In this document: one piece after another, positions 51,469-62,775 of the stretch
Layout: each line of letters opens with the position of its first letter
Position numbering within the stretch: the first letter of the stretch is position 1
Assembly: GCA_002347095.1 (NCBI GenBank)
Contig: DDWZ01000006.1
Location: 1 to 64,000, forward strand
Length of the DNA: 64,000 nt
Source of the DNA: Desulfobulbaceae bacterium UBA2273
GTDB taxonomy: Bacteria; Desulfobacterota; Desulfobulbia; Desulfobulbales; Desulfurivibrionaceae
Direction of reading: 5' to 3'
Notes under the pieces: generated by a model
What the model saw: the letters and a program-made list of their open reading frames with translations, nothing else
The model's database searches: none
Told to the model about the DNA's origin: nothing
Program-made: the position numbers and the translations under genes

Positions 51469-52566
51469 CTACACCTCCACCGGTCTTGTTGCCAGGCCGG
51501 CAGCAAGGGTCATTTCCGGAGCAATACTTTTCAGATAGGAGGGATCAATAACCCTGCTATCCACCGCCGCTTGCTTGAAAGGGTTGAAAATTTCAACCGG
51601 GATATCCGTCTCTTTTTCAAAGAATTCCGTTAGGCCCTGTATTTTTGCGCCGCCGCCGCTGAGGACGATTTTCGAGATCGTTTCGTCCGGATGATTGGAA
51701 TAATAAAAGTCAATGGCGCGTTTTACCTCTGTCACCCACTGACTGCAGGTATTCGCAAACAAGACTTCAAGTTCCGCCTGCTTATCCTTGGCGAGGGTCT
51801 CTCCGGTTTTGAGGGCTTCGGCCTCCGCGAAACCGATGCCGAAAAGATTTTCAATCTGTTCGGTCAACTGCCGGCTGCCGAGGACAACGTCGCGGGCCAG
51901 AATTGAAGAGCCATGGGAGATGATATTGATGTTCATTTTCGAGGCGCCGATATCCACCAGGGCGACATTGTCCGTCATGCCGAAATTTGCCTCAAAGGCG
52001 TTTTCCAGAGCAAAGGCATCCACGTCAACGACCACCGGCTGAAGGCCTGCCGCCCGAAGCATGTTGAGATATCCGTCGACTACGTCCCGTTTGGCGGCAA
52101 CCAGCATGACATCCGTGCGGGACTCTGTGGCGGTGTTTGTTTTCAGATCCTGAAAATCCAGGTATACATCTTCTATATCGAACGGGATGTATTGTTCAGC
52201 CTCGGATTCGATGTGTTTTTCAAGTTCCTCTTCAGTCATTACCGCCAGATTTATTTTTTTGACGATGACGGAGTAGCCTGAAATGGAGATGGCGACCTTT
52301 TTGTTTTTGATTTTCAGGTTGTTGATCAAGGAAGTAATGACCTTGCCCACGGCTGCGGGATCCTGCAAAGCGCCGTCTTCAAGAGAATCCGGGGGGAGCA
52401 GGGCGCTGCCCAGGGCCACGAGCTGATAGCCGTTGCTCGTTTCCGCCAGTTCACAGATCTTTACGGCATGGGAGCCAATGTCAAGACCGATGGAAAGCGT
52501 TTGCCTTTTGAGGAAAGGGATATGCAAGGATGGCAATTGTAATTTTTTGAAACCCGACTTGCCCAT
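51469..52566 (-). CDS. pilM: Type IV pilus assembly ATPase-fold protein PilM
   Basis: 365 residues with FtsA/actin-like motifs: 'LSIGLDIGSHAVKICEL', 'VALVDIGASKMNINII' and 'ISKIVLSGGGAKIQGLTEFF'. It is the cytoplasmic ring component that binds the PilN tail. First gene of the pilMNOP-secretin operon, read leftwards. A TATAAT-like -10 lies on the minus strand near 52656-52661 with a weak -35. The 469 bases between pilM and lepB hold no supported gene. Confidence 0.95.
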   Translation of the reverse strand: MGKSGFKKLQLPSLHIPFLKRQTLSIGLDIGSHAVKICELAETSNGYQLVALGSALLPPDSLEDGALQDPAAVGKVITSLINNLKIKNKKVAISISGYSVIVKKINLAVMTEEELEKHIESEAEQYIPFDIEDVYLDFQDLKTNTATESRTDVMLVAAKRDVVDGYLNMLRAAGLQPVVVDVDAFALENAFEANFGMTDNVALVDIGASKMNINIISHGSSILARDVVLGSRQLTEQIENLFGIGFAEAEALKTGETLAKDKQAELEVLFANTCSQWVTEVKRAIDFYYSNHPDETISKIVLSGGGAKIQGLTEFFEKETDIPVEIFNPFKQAAVDSRVIDPSYLKSIAPEMTLAAGLATRPVEV

Positions 52567-53035
52567 GAGTACCCCGTGACCAAGATTTACTGGCTATGCT
52601 CCTCCGCGGATCGACATCGATTGCCGGGCGGAATACTTTCTAACTGCGCCTGGTGATTATAATTTTATCTACCCTGTTGCATTAGAGACACAAAAAAAAC
52701 ATGGTGTCAAGAATAAAGTAGGTGGTAGATCGTGGATTTTTCTCATAAAAATTGAGTAGTTGAATGGGAGAACAGGGAAAGGGATGGTTGGAAAAACGTA
52801 AAAATATCGATATGTTGTGTTTTTCATAAGTGGCTGCCACTACAGGTGGTTTCTGCGTGTGGGGAAAATTGGCCCTTTCGCGGGCCGAGATCCGGAGAGT
52901 TTCTGCACCGGAAGCATTCAGCCCCTTGTATTTATTTCGGTCTTCGCTTATTTTGGGGAACCTTCCGGGCGGCGATTTGCCGCTGATCGGTTCTGGTATT
53001 CCCAGGATGAACAGATTGCGAGACGAGGACCAAAC

Positions 53036-53659
53036 GTGTTTAAAAAAACTCCTGTCAAGACCGTGGAAAAATCTGTTGTGCGTGAATATGCGGAGGCAAT
53101 CATTATTGCCTTGCTGCTGGCATTTTTCATCAGAACTTTTGTGGTGCAGGCCTTCAAGATTCCTTCCGGCTCCATGATTCCGACTTTGTTGATTGGGGAT
53201 CATATCCTGGTGAACAAATTCGGCTACGGCGTTAAAAATCCGCTGAACGGGGCGACATGGTTCGCCGTGGGCGATCCCCAAAGGCATGATGTCATCGTTT
53301 TCAAGTATCCTGAAAATCCCTCCCAGGATTTCATCAAGCGGGTTGTGGGCGTTGCCGGCGATCGGATTGAAATTGTGGGTAAAAAGGTGTTCGTCAACGG
53401 AGAAACTTTTGTCGAGCCAAACGCCGTGAATCTGGACACCGAGGTTCTGCCTTCTCCGCGGGACAACATGGCGCCGATAACCGTGCCGCCCGATTCCGTC
53501 TTTGTCATGGGCGATAACCGGGACAATAGCCACGACAGCCGGTTTTGGGGGTTTGTCGATCTCAGGGCCATTCGGGGCAAGGCTTTTATGTTGTACTGGT
53601 CATGGGACAGTGAAAATTTTACGGTGCGATGGAATCGGCTCGGCAAAATAATTCCTTAG
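53036..53659 (+). CDS. lepB: Signal peptidase I
   Basis: 207 residues from GTG 53036 (GAGG seven bases upstream). One transmembrane helix (about 18-38), catalytic Ser46 in 'IPSGSMIPTLLIGD' and Lys101 in 'IKRVVGVAGDRIE', and 'MGDNRDNSHDSRFWGFV'. It cleaves Sec/Tat signal peptides on the periplasmic side. Monocistronic between divergent pilM and pyrB. Confidence 0.95.
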   Translation: MFKKTPVKTVEKSVVREYAEAIIIALLLAFFIRTFVVQAFKIPSGSMIPTLLIGDHILVNKFGYGVKNPLNGATWFAVGDPQRHDVIVFKYPENPSQDFIKRVVGVAGDRIEIVGKKVFVNGETFVEPNAVNLDTEVLPSPRDNMAPITVPPDSVFVMGDNRDNSHDSRFWGFVDLRAIRGKAFMLYWSWDSENFTVRWNRLGKIIP

Positions 53660-53870
53660 GCTGTGACAACACGATATTGTGTAGCCGCTTCGTTATGCGT
53701 TGTTTTCGCCAACAGCTCGGATAATGGCCATATTCAAGGCGCACGTTTCAAAAAAGTTCTGGACCATTGGCCTCTGTTTTTTTTATTCTGAATTGACGCG
53801 GCGTTGCTCCTCATGTTTTGAGGCGAGATGTCTCCACCGGTTGTGTTGATATTTTCACGGAAAGAATCGC

Positions 53871-54803
53871 ATGGACCCCGAGTACCGATTCAGCCACAAA
53901 CATATCCTTGGGCTTGCCGATCTTTCCCCGGAAGATATTCAGGTTGTTTTGCAGACGGCGGAATCGTTCAAGGAAATATCTTCCCGATCCATAAAAAAAG
54001 TCCCGACCCTGCGCGGCAAGACCATCATCAATTTTTTCTTCGAACCAAGCACCCGGACCCGTCTTTCCTTTGAGGTTGCCGCAAAGCGCATGAGCGCGGA
54101 CACCTTTAACATCTCCAATTCCGGCAGCAGCACGGTGAAAGGGGAAACCCTGATTGATACCGCGCGCAATCTGGCGGCCATGAATCCCGATTGTATTATT
54201 CTCCGCCATCCCAGTTCAGGGGCGGCCCGTTTGCTGGCCGACCATATCAACGCCTCCGTGATCAATGCCGGAGACGGAACCCACGAACATCCAAGCCAGG
54301 GACTCCTCGATTTGATGACGGTCCGGGAAGCCAAGGGCGGGATCGCGGGGCTCAAGATCGCCATTATCGGCGACATAGCCCATAGCCGGGTGGCGCATTC
54401 AAATATTATCGGTTTTTCCAAGATGGGGGCGACCGTAACGGTGAGCGGCCCGGCGACGCTGATCCCTCCAGGCATCAAGGATCTGGGCGCCCAGGTCAGC
54501 CGCACCGTGCTGGAGGCGGTTGATGGGGCGGATGTGATCATGGCCCTGCGGATCCAGAAAGAGCGCCAACAGGATCCACTGTTCCCTTCCCTGCGCGAAT
54601 ATGCGAGATTTTTTGGCATCTCGCAAAAGGTGGTCGACACAGCCAAGCCCGAGGCGATTATCATGCATCCCGGCCCGATAAACCGCGGGGTTGAGCTTGA
54701 TCCCAAGCTTGCCGATGGCAGCCGCTCGGTGATTCTGGAGCAGGTTACCAACGGGGTGGCGGTGCGGATGGCTTTGATTTATCTGATAATGGGAGGCGAT
54801 TAG
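53871..54803 (+). CDS. pyrB: Aspartate carbamoyltransferase catalytic subunit
   Basis: 310 residues. Carbamoyl-phosphate loop '[12 protein letters not shown]' (STRT at 60-63), '[14 protein letters not shown]' and the C-terminal '[10 protein letters not shown]' are present. It condenses carbamoyl phosphate and aspartate in pyrimidine synthesis. No pyrI regulatory gene is adjacent. pyrC follows after one base. Confidence 0.98.
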   Translation: MDPEYRFSHKHILGLADLSPEDIQVVLQTAESFKEISSRSIKKVPTLRGKTIINFFFEPSTRTRLSFEVAAKRMSADTFNISNSGSSTVKGETLIDTARNLAAMNPDCIILRHPSSGAARLLADHINASVINAGDGTHEHPSQGLLDLMTVREAKGGIAGLKIAIIGDIAHSRVAHSNIIGFSKMGATVTVSGPATLIPPGIKDLGAQVSRTVLEAVDGADVIMALRIQKERQQDPLFPSLREYARFFGISQKVVDTAKPEAIIMHPGPINRGVELDPKLADGSRSVILEQVTNGVAVRMALIYLIMGGD

Positions 54804-54804
54804 C

Positions 54805-56100
54805 ATGCCCGGAGGTCTTCTGTTAAAGAATGGGCGCGTGATTGATCCGGCAAACGGAATCGATCAGATCCGCGATGTGTTGATCGTCGATGGCAGGATA
54901 CGCGCGCTGGGCCAACCAGGATCCCTTGCCGGGCACGACGGCCTTGTCTATGACGTGACGGGCAAATGGGTGGTGCCGGGGCTGATCGACATGCATGTCC
55001 ATTTGCGCGAGCCAGGGCAGGAGTATAAGGAAACCATTGAAACCGGAACCCGCGCTGCCGCGGCCGGGGGCTTTACCGCGGTGGCTTGCATGCCGAACAC
55101 CAAGCCGGTCAATGACAATCAGACCGTGACCGTGTTTATTCTGGCCAAGGCAGCGGAAGCGGGTCTCGCCAGGGTCTATCCGGTGGGGGCGATCAGTAGC
55201 GGGAGCAACGGGGAGCATCTGGCCGAGTTCGGCGAACTCCGCCAAGCCGGGGCGGTTGCCGTAACCGACGATGGGTTGCCGGTGGGCAACAGCCAGCTCA
55301 TGCGCCGCGCCCTTGAGTATGCCGGCAACCACGATCTGCTGGTTATTTCCCATGCCGAGGAGCTGTCGCTCAGCCAGGGCGGCGCGATGAACGATGGCGC
55401 GCTGGCCACCCGGCTCGGCCTGCGAGGCATTCCGCATGTGGCCGAAGAGATTATGGTGTATCGTGATTTGGCCCTGGCTGAGTTCACCGGCCGGCCCATC
55501 CATATCGCCCACGTCAGCACTCGAGAGTCTTTGGCTTTGATCCGGAGGGCCAAGGAAAAAGGGGTGGCTGTGAGCGCGGAGACAGCGCCGCATTATTTTA
55601 CTCTTACCGAGACGGCGGTGGATGGTTACAACACCCTGGCCAAGATGAATCCTCCCCTGCGCACCGAGGCGGATGTCGCCGCAGTGCGGGAGGCCTTGCG
55701 GGACGGAACCCTTGACGCCATTGCCACGGATCATGCGCCGCACGGAGAGCTTGATAAGGACCAGGAGTTTGATCTGGCTGCCAACGGTATAATAGGCCTG
55801 GAAACAGCGGTGCCGTTAACCTTGCAGCTCGTGCGGGAGAAGCAGCTCGATGCCCGGAGGATGGTGGAGCTGCTTTCAGTGAATCCGGCCAGGATTCTCG
55901 GAGTGCCCGGCGGGACGCTTTCCGTGGGCGCGCCCGCGGATATTGCGGTGATTGATCCGGAGAAGAAGTTTGTTTTTACCGAGGAGTCCATTCAGTCCAA
56001 GAGCAGGAATTCTCCGTTTCTTGGTTGGGAGCTGCAGGGAAAGGCGGTGTTGACCATCATGGCGGGCCGGATAACCTGGCAGGAATCCTTCAGCTCTTAA
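54805..56100 (+). CDS. pyrC: Dihydroorotase
   Basis: 431 residues of the class I amidohydrolase type. Metal ligands lie in 'GLIDMHVHLREPG', later His residues ('LVISHAEELS', 'IHIAHVSTRES'), and Asp in 'IATDHAPHGELDKDQ'. It cyclises carbamoyl aspartate to dihydroorotate. One base separates it from pyrB, so the pair is one operon. The last 11 bases overlap the convergent FlgC-like gene. Confidence 0.97.
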   Translation: MPGGLLLKNGRVIDPANGIDQIRDVLIVDGRIRALGQPGSLAGHDGLVYDVTGKWVVPGLIDMHVHLREPGQEYKETIETGTRAAAAGGFTAVACMPNTKPVNDNQTVTVFILAKAAEAGLARVYPVGAISSGSNGEHLAEFGELRQAGAVAVTDDGLPVGNSQLMRRALEYAGNHDLLVISHAEELSLSQGGAMNDGALATRLGLRGIPHVAEEIMVYRDLALAEFTGRPIHIAHVSTRESLALIRRAKEKGVAVSAETAPHYFTLTETAVDGYNTLAKMNPPLRTEADVAAVREALRDGTLDAIATDHAPHGELDKDQEFDLAANGIIGLETAVPLTLQLVREKQLDARRMVELLSVNPARILGVPGGTLSVGAPADIAVIDPEKKFVFTEESIQSKSRNSPFLGWELQGKAVLTIMAGRITWQESFSS

Positions 56101-56443
56101 GGTCCAGCAGGCTGCCAAGCATCTCATCCTGGATCTGCACGGTTTTCAGGTTGGCCTGAAAAAATCTGCGGCTGAGCATCATGCTGGGCAGTTCTTCGCC
56201 CAACTCCACGTTTGATTTTTCAACCAGGATTTCCCCCTGGGAGGTTTGTTCATACACCATGGGCCCGGGTGTTTGAATCTGTTGCACCACGGCCTCGACG
56301 CCCTGAGTTTCTTGTTCCTGCAACGTTACCCGTGTTTTTTTGTAGCCATCCGTATTGATGTTGGCCACATTATTGGCGTTTGATTCGATTTTTTTCTGGA
56401 TGGCGGTCAGGCCGGAAAGTGCCGAATGGATGCCGGAAATCAT
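56090..56443 (-). CDS. FlgC/FlgG-like flagellar basal-body rod protein, solitary
   Basis: 117 residues. The N-terminal 'ISGIHSALSGLTAIQKKIES' with 'NNVANINTDGYKKTRV' is the rod/hook N-helix, and the C-terminal 'SRRFFQANLKTVQIQDEML' is its partner. The middle is short, closest to FlgC size. No other flagellar genes are in this window. It may be an accessory rod-like protein or relic. Start ATG 56443 follows AGGAGGTAACC. Confidence 0.75.
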   Translation of the reverse strand: MISGIHSALSGLTAIQKKIESNANNVANINTDGYKKTRVTLQEQETQGVEAVVQQIQTPGPMVYEQTSQGEILVEKSNVELGEELPSMMLSRRFFQANLKTVQIQDEMLGSLLDLKS

Positions 56444-56664
56444 GGGGTTACCTCCTGAGGTCCTTGCGTACAGTATCCCTTATCATATGCCCTTATCGGT
56501 CCGTTTGGCAAGCAGCTTTAATTTTGCAGGTGGCAATCGGACAGTTTTGCAGGTATATGTGAGAGGACTTTGACGGCGCGTACCGCCTGCTCAGGGGCCG
56601 AGAATTGTCGTCCATCGGCACCCCTTCGCGGCAACGTTTTTTCTGATGATACATGAGGGTTGCT

Positions 56665-57441
56665 ATGCCTTTTTATACCGCCCAGGATGTGGCCCGGTTT
56701 TTTCTCAACCCGCTCTTCCCGGCATTTTTTATCGGCCTGATTCTGTTGCTCAAGAAGGAGCGGACCCGCTTCGGCCTTTTTTTTCTGCTGGTCTATCTCT
56801 ACGGAGTCAGCATTCCTTATCCTTCACAGGTTGTCATGGCCAGATGGTCGGTGGCGGATACAGTGGACCGGCATAGCAGGTATGATGCCGCCGTGGTGCT
56901 GGGAGGGATTGTTGATTACAACTGGTATGTGCTGCATGCGGCGGAGAATGAAGCAGAGATCTTCAAACATGTTTCCGGCTATCAGCAACTGGGGCAGAGT
57001 TCCGCGCGGATACTGATGGGGGCTGCGGCGGTAAAAAGTGGCCTGGCCGACACCTTGCTTCTCAGCGATGTGAGCATCAAGGGGGTGAACGAGACCGCAA
57101 TCCTCCTCGATCTTCTGGGAAGGCAGGGGATTGAACCCGACAAGATCGCGGTCCACGGCAAGGTCTACAACACCCTGGCCGAGGCAAAAAGCGTCAAGGC
57201 GTATTGCGATAGCAAGGGTATCAAGCGGATTCTGCTCATTACCTCGGCGAACCATATGCGGAGGGCGGCGGCGCTTTTTCGCAAGCAGGGCTTGAACCCG
57301 GATCTGTTGTCAGTTTCCAGGGACAATACTCCCATTACCCGGGAGAGCTTCGTCCCTTCCGACGATGGCCTGGAGGATACCTACGGGATGCTCTATGAGC
57401 TTGTCGGCTACACCGCCTACTTGATTCGGGGCAATCTGTAA
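56665..57441 (+). CDS. YdcF/DUF218 family protein
   Basis: 258 residues from ATG 56665 (GAGGG upstream). Two N-terminal membrane helices (about 10-50) then a DUF218 domain: 'DAAVVLGGIVDYN', 'SSARILMGAAAV', 'ITSANHMRRAAALFRKQGL'. The ElyC/SanA relatives act in envelope and peptidoglycan lipid-carrier homeostasis. Role here is inferred only. Confidence 0.85.
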   Translation: MPFYTAQDVARFFLNPLFPAFFIGLILLLKKERTRFGLFFLLVYLYGVSIPYPSQVVMARWSVADTVDRHSRYDAAVVLGGIVDYNWYVLHAAENEAEIFKHVSGYQQLGQSSARILMGAAAVKSGLADTLLLSDVSIKGVNETAILLDLLGRQGIEPDKIAVHGKVYNTLAEAKSVKAYCDSKGIKRILLITSANHMRRAAALFRKQGLNPDLLSVSRDNTPITRESFVPSDDGLEDTYGMLYELVGYTAYLIRGNL

Positions 57442-57448
57442 CCTTCCC

Positions 57449-59743
57449 TTACTCGTCCTCGCCGATCTTCTTTGTATACCCGCAGTCTTTGTTCGGACAA
57501 TGCAGTTGCAAGCCGCTTTTTTTCGTCTCCCGCTCAAGAAGATACGCAGACCCGCACTGCGGACACGGTTCATTGACCGGTCTGTCCCAGAGGGCGAAAG
57601 AGCACTTGGGATATTGGTTGCAACTGTAAAAGATCTTGCCGCGCTTGGATATCTTCTGGATGAGTTCTCCGGTGCACCCTGGTTCCGGGCAAGGAACCCC
57701 GGTGGTGGTGGCGCGGATGTTCTTGCAGGCCGGATAGCCGGAGCAGGCCAGGAACTTGCCGTAGCGCCCATTTTTAAAAACCATGGGCTTGCCGCATTTT
57801 TCACAGATCTCGCCTGATTCGGCTGGCTGTTCCCGGTCAACGGGCACGATCTTCCCCTCGTCGTTTCTGGTAAAATCCTGGGTGTGTTTACATTCCGGAT
57901 ACTTCTCGCAGGCAAGAAATTCGCCGTTTTTCCCCCACTTGATCACCATTTTCCCGTCACAGAGCGGACAGGGCAGATCGGTGGGGATGGCTGTTTTCTT
58001 GATCGATTTCATCTCCTCCTTGGCTGCCTCCAGGGTTTTGCTGAACGGACCGTAAAAATCCTGCAACACCTTGAGCCACTGAGTGTTTCCGGCCTCCACC
58101 TCATCGAGCTTTTCCTCCATGGAGGCGGTGAATTCTATGTCCAGAATATCGGGAAAATGGGCGACCAGCAGTTCGTTGACCAGCTTGCCCAGGTCGGTGG
58201 GCATGAATTTGCGCTGGACCAGCAGGGCGTATTCCTTTTCCTGGATGGTGGAAAGAATGGAGGCATAGGTGGAGGGGCGGCCCACGCCGTTTTCCTCCAG
58301 GGCCTTTACCAGGGTCGCTTCCGTGTATCGGGGAGGAGGCTGGGTGAAATGCTGTTTCGGCTCTATGCTCAGAAGAGAAACGGTATCGCCTTTTTTCAGA
58401 TCCGGCAGGGCGGCACTGTCGCCCTCCGCGCCATCCCCGGGAGAAGCGCTTTCATCCACCGCCTCTTCGTACAGGGCCATGAAGCCCTGAAAACGCATGA
58501 TGGAGCCCACGGTTTTAAAAACAAAGTCGTTGGCCGCCAGCAGGGTGATGGTGGTTTGGTCATACTCGGCCGGAGCCATCTGGCAGGCGAGAAAGCGTTT
58601 CCAGATGAGGGAGTAGAGGGCCAGCATGTCTTTTTCCAGAAAGGGCGCGAGTTTCTCCGGGGTGTTGCGCACGTCGGTGGGCCGGATGGCTTCGTGGGCA
58701 TCCTGGGCGGATTTGCTGGTCTTGAAGATGTTCGGCTTGGCAGGGAGGAACTGTTCCCCAAATGTTTCGGAGATATAGCCCCGGGCCTCCTCCAAGGCCT
58801 CGTTGCTGATCCGGGTGGAGTCGGTCCGCATGTAGGTGATCAGGCCGGTGGGGCCTTCGGCGCCCAACTCAATGCCCTCATAGAGGCGCTGGGCCAGGGT
58901 CATGGTTTTTTTCGCGGAAAAGCGGAGCTTGCGGTTGGCGTCCATCTGCATGGTGCTGGTGATGAAGGGCGGGCTCGGGTTGCGTTTCTTCTTTTTCTTT
59001 TCCAGGCTCTCCACCAGGAAAGAAGCGTCCCGCACTGCGGCGACTATGGCCTGCGCCTCACCGTCGGTGCCGATCTTGTTTTTCTTGAGGTCGATCTTCT
59101 TGCCATACGCCTGGTCGAGCTGGGCGATAAAGGGCGGTGGGGTTTTTCCTTCCAGGGTGGTGTGGATGGACCAGTACTCTTCCGAAACAAAGGCCTCGAT
59201 GGCCTGCTCACGCTCGCAGACCATGCGCACCGCCACGGACTGCACCCTTCCCGCGCTCAAGCCCCGGCGGACTTTGTCCCACAAAAGAGGGGATATCTGA
59301 TAGCCCACCAACCGGTCCAGGATGCGGCGGGTCTGCTGGGCTTCGAAGCGCTGCTGGTTGACCTCGCTTGCCTGGTCGATGGCGGCGAGGATGGCTTTTT
59401 TGGTGAGCTCATGGAAGAGAACCCGGTGGATGGGCTTGTGCGTGGCTTGCAGGATTTCGGCGATATGGTGGGCAATGGCCTCCCCCTCGCGGTCAGGGTC
59501 AGGGGCCAGGTAAATCTTGTCCGCTTTTTCCGCCGCGCTTTTCAGGTCGCTGATGATTTTTCCCTTGCCCCGGATGGTGACGTATTGGGGGGCGAAATCA
59601 TTGGCGATGTCAACGCCCAGGGTTGTAACCGGCAGATCGATGATATGGCCCACCGATGCCTTGACGGTAAAGTTTTTGCCGAGATATTTCTGCAAGGTTC
59701 GGGCTTTGGCCGGAGATTCAACAATGATAAGCGATTGTGACAT
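57449..59743 (-). CDS. topA: DNA topoisomerase I
   Basis: 764 residues. The TOPRIM domain begins 'LIIVESPAKARTLQKYLG' with 'PDPDREGEAIA', and the active-site tyrosine is Tyr304 ('GLITYMRTDSTRIS'). Four C-terminal zinc ribbons start at 'CPLCDGKMVI', 'CEKCGKPMVF', 'CPEPGCTGEL' and 'CPQCGSAYLL'. It relaxes negative supercoils. The dprA gene is upstream in the same direction. Confidence 0.98.
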   Translation of the reverse strand: MSQSLIIVESPAKARTLQKYLGKNFTVKASVGHIIDLPVTTLGVDIANDFAPQYVTIRGKGKIISDLKSAAEKADKIYLAPDPDREGEAIAHHIAEILQATHKPIHRVLFHELTKKAILAAIDQASEVNQQRFEAQQTRRILDRLVGYQISPLLWDKVRRGLSAGRVQSVAVRMVCEREQAIEAFVSEEYWSIHTTLEGKTPPPFIAQLDQAYGKKIDLKKNKIGTDGEAQAIVAAVRDASFLVESLEKKKKKRNPSPPFITSTMQMDANRKLRFSAKKTMTLAQRLYEGIELGAEGPTGLITYMRTDSTRISNEALEEARGYISETFGEQFLPAKPNIFKTSKSAQDAHEAIRPTDVRNTPEKLAPFLEKDMLALYSLIWKRFLACQMAPAEYDQTTITLLAANDFVFKTVGSIMRFQGFMALYEEAVDESASPGDGAEGDSAALPDLKKGDTVSLLSIEPKQHFTQPPPRYTEATLVKALEENGVGRPSTYASILSTIQEKEYALLVQRKFMPTDLGKLVNELLVAHFPDILDIEFTASMEEKLDEVEAGNTQWLKVLQDFYGPFSKTLEAAKEEMKSIKKTAIPTDLPCPLCDGKMVIKWGKNGEFLACEKYPECKHTQDFTRNDEGKIVPVDREQPAESGEICEKCGKPMVFKNGRYGKFLACSGYPACKNIRATTTGVPCPEPGCTGELIQKISKRGKIFYSCNQYPKCSFALWDRPVNEPCPQCGSAYLLERETKKSGLQLHCPNKDCGYTKKIGEDE

Positions 59744-59799
59744 GGTGTCCTGTGCGTTTTTGTTAAGGTGGCGCAGATGCGTCCCTTTCTCTAGGGGCC

Positions 59800-60915
59800 T
59801 TATACACTGGACGAATGTGGTTCCGCAAGCCTTTGGTACTGATTGCCCGGTAAAGATGCCACCAGCCCCTGGAGTTCGAGGTGAAGAAGGATCTCGCTTA
59901 TCCTGTGCGATGGGAGTTGCGCCGCCAGGATAATCTCTTCGATGTTTCGCGGGTACACCTCAAGCAGGGAGAAGACCTTGCCCTCTTCGGGGGGCAGGGG
60001 CGGGGCTTGCATCCTTGCTTCCGGAGGGGAGGCAGGAACGGCCAGGGCCAGCTCCGCAAGGATGTCGGCCGCGCTGTGCACAAGCTTGGCCCCTTCCTGG
60101 ATCAGGCGGTGGCAGCCTTCGCTTTTCGGGGAATCGATCCTGCCGGGAATGGCAAAAACATCCCTGCCTTGCTCCAGCGCCTGGTGCGCGGTGATCAGGG
60201 TGCCGGACCGGTGGGCGGCTTCCACCACCACGACGCCCAGCGACAGCCCGCTGATAATTCGATTCCGGGCGGGAAAGCGAAACCCTTCCGGCAGGGTTCC
60301 CAGGGGGGTCTCGCTGATGATCGCGCCGTGGGCGGCGATCTGCGCATGGAGCTTCTGGTTTTGGCTGGGATAGACGATGTCCAGGCCGCAGCCCATGACC
60401 GCGATGGTCTTGCCCCCTGCCGCCAGCGCTCCCCGGTGGGCGGCGGTGTCTATCCCCAGGGCAAAGCCGCTGGTGATGACCAGATCAAGGCGGGCCAGTT
60501 CCGTGGCCAGCCGCGCCGCCACCTGCAATCCGTAGGAGGAGGCCGCTCGTGCCCCGACCATGGCGATGCCCGGGTTGCTGAGGAGTTGCGGATTTCCCAA
60601 CACATGGAGAATCACCGGCGGGTCGTTTATTTCCTTGAGCAGGGGAGGAAAGAGCGGATTGTCCCAGCAAAGCAGGGTGGTCCCTGCTTTTGCCGCCAGA
60701 CGAAGCTCTTTGTCCGCTGCGGCCTCGGCAACGCTCCTCTGGTCGCACAGCGCGGCAATGGAGTCTTTGCGCAAAAAACCGCATTCCGCAAGCGCCTGGC
60801 GGCTGGCCGCGAGAATCTGCCGGGCGGAGCCGAATCGTTCGACAAGTTTTTTGAGGGTGGTTGGGCCGAGCCCCGGGGTAAAGGCGAGGGTGAGCCACTG
60901 GAGTCTGGTGTCCAT
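59800..60915 (-). CDS. dprA: DNA processing protein DprA
   Basis: 371 residues. The Rossmann-like core has 'IAMVGARAASSYGLQVAARL', 'ITSGFALGIDTAAHRGAL', 'IAVMGCGLDIVYPSQN' and 'GTLITAHQALEQGRDVFA'. A C-terminal winged-helix (DML1-like) spans about 300-360. It loads RecA onto incoming single-stranded DNA. Gap of 56 bases to topA, a common pairing. Confidence 0.95.
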   Translation of the reverse strand: MDTRLQWLTLAFTPGLGPTTLKKLVERFGSARQILAASRQALAECGFLRKDSIAALCDQRSVAEAAADKELRLAAKAGTTLLCWDNPLFPPLLKEINDPPVILHVLGNPQLLSNPGIAMVGARAASSYGLQVAARLATELARLDLVITSGFALGIDTAAHRGALAAGGKTIAVMGCGLDIVYPSQNQKLHAQIAAHGAIISETPLGTLPEGFRFPARNRIISGLSLGVVVVEAAHRSGTLITAHQALEQGRDVFAIPGRIDSPKSEGCHRLIQEGAKLVHSAADILAELALAVPASPPEARMQAPPLPPEEGKVFSLLEVYPRNIEEIILAAQLPSHRISEILLHLELQGLVASLPGNQYQRLAEPHSSSV

Positions 60916-61023
60916 GTCAGCAAGATCGCAAGGAAGAGAAGGAGAATGTTTACAGTCCTGGTTGCGTCCGAAAATCCAGGAGAGGGTGATCTCAGGGTAA
61001 ATTAATTGTCAGGTATTGGCACC

Positions 61024-61063
61024 AAAAAAACAGGACATCCGGCAGGGGAGGTCCTGTTTTTTT
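61024..61063. terminator. Terminator between dprA and rpoD
   Basis: AAAAAAACAGGAC ... GTCCTGTTTTTTT, symmetric A/T tracts. On minus it ends the rpoD transcript; 14 bases past its stop. Confidence 0.88.
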
Positions 61064-61077
61064 GGCGTATATGCCGG

Positions 61078-62688
<1,611 letters not shown>

Positions 62689-62775
62689 AGCTTTTTCACC
62701 CTCCTAAGTTAATTCGCCCCACCTCTTTAACTTATACAAAAGCTGTCCAAAAGCTGTCGAAAACGGGTACGAGCC

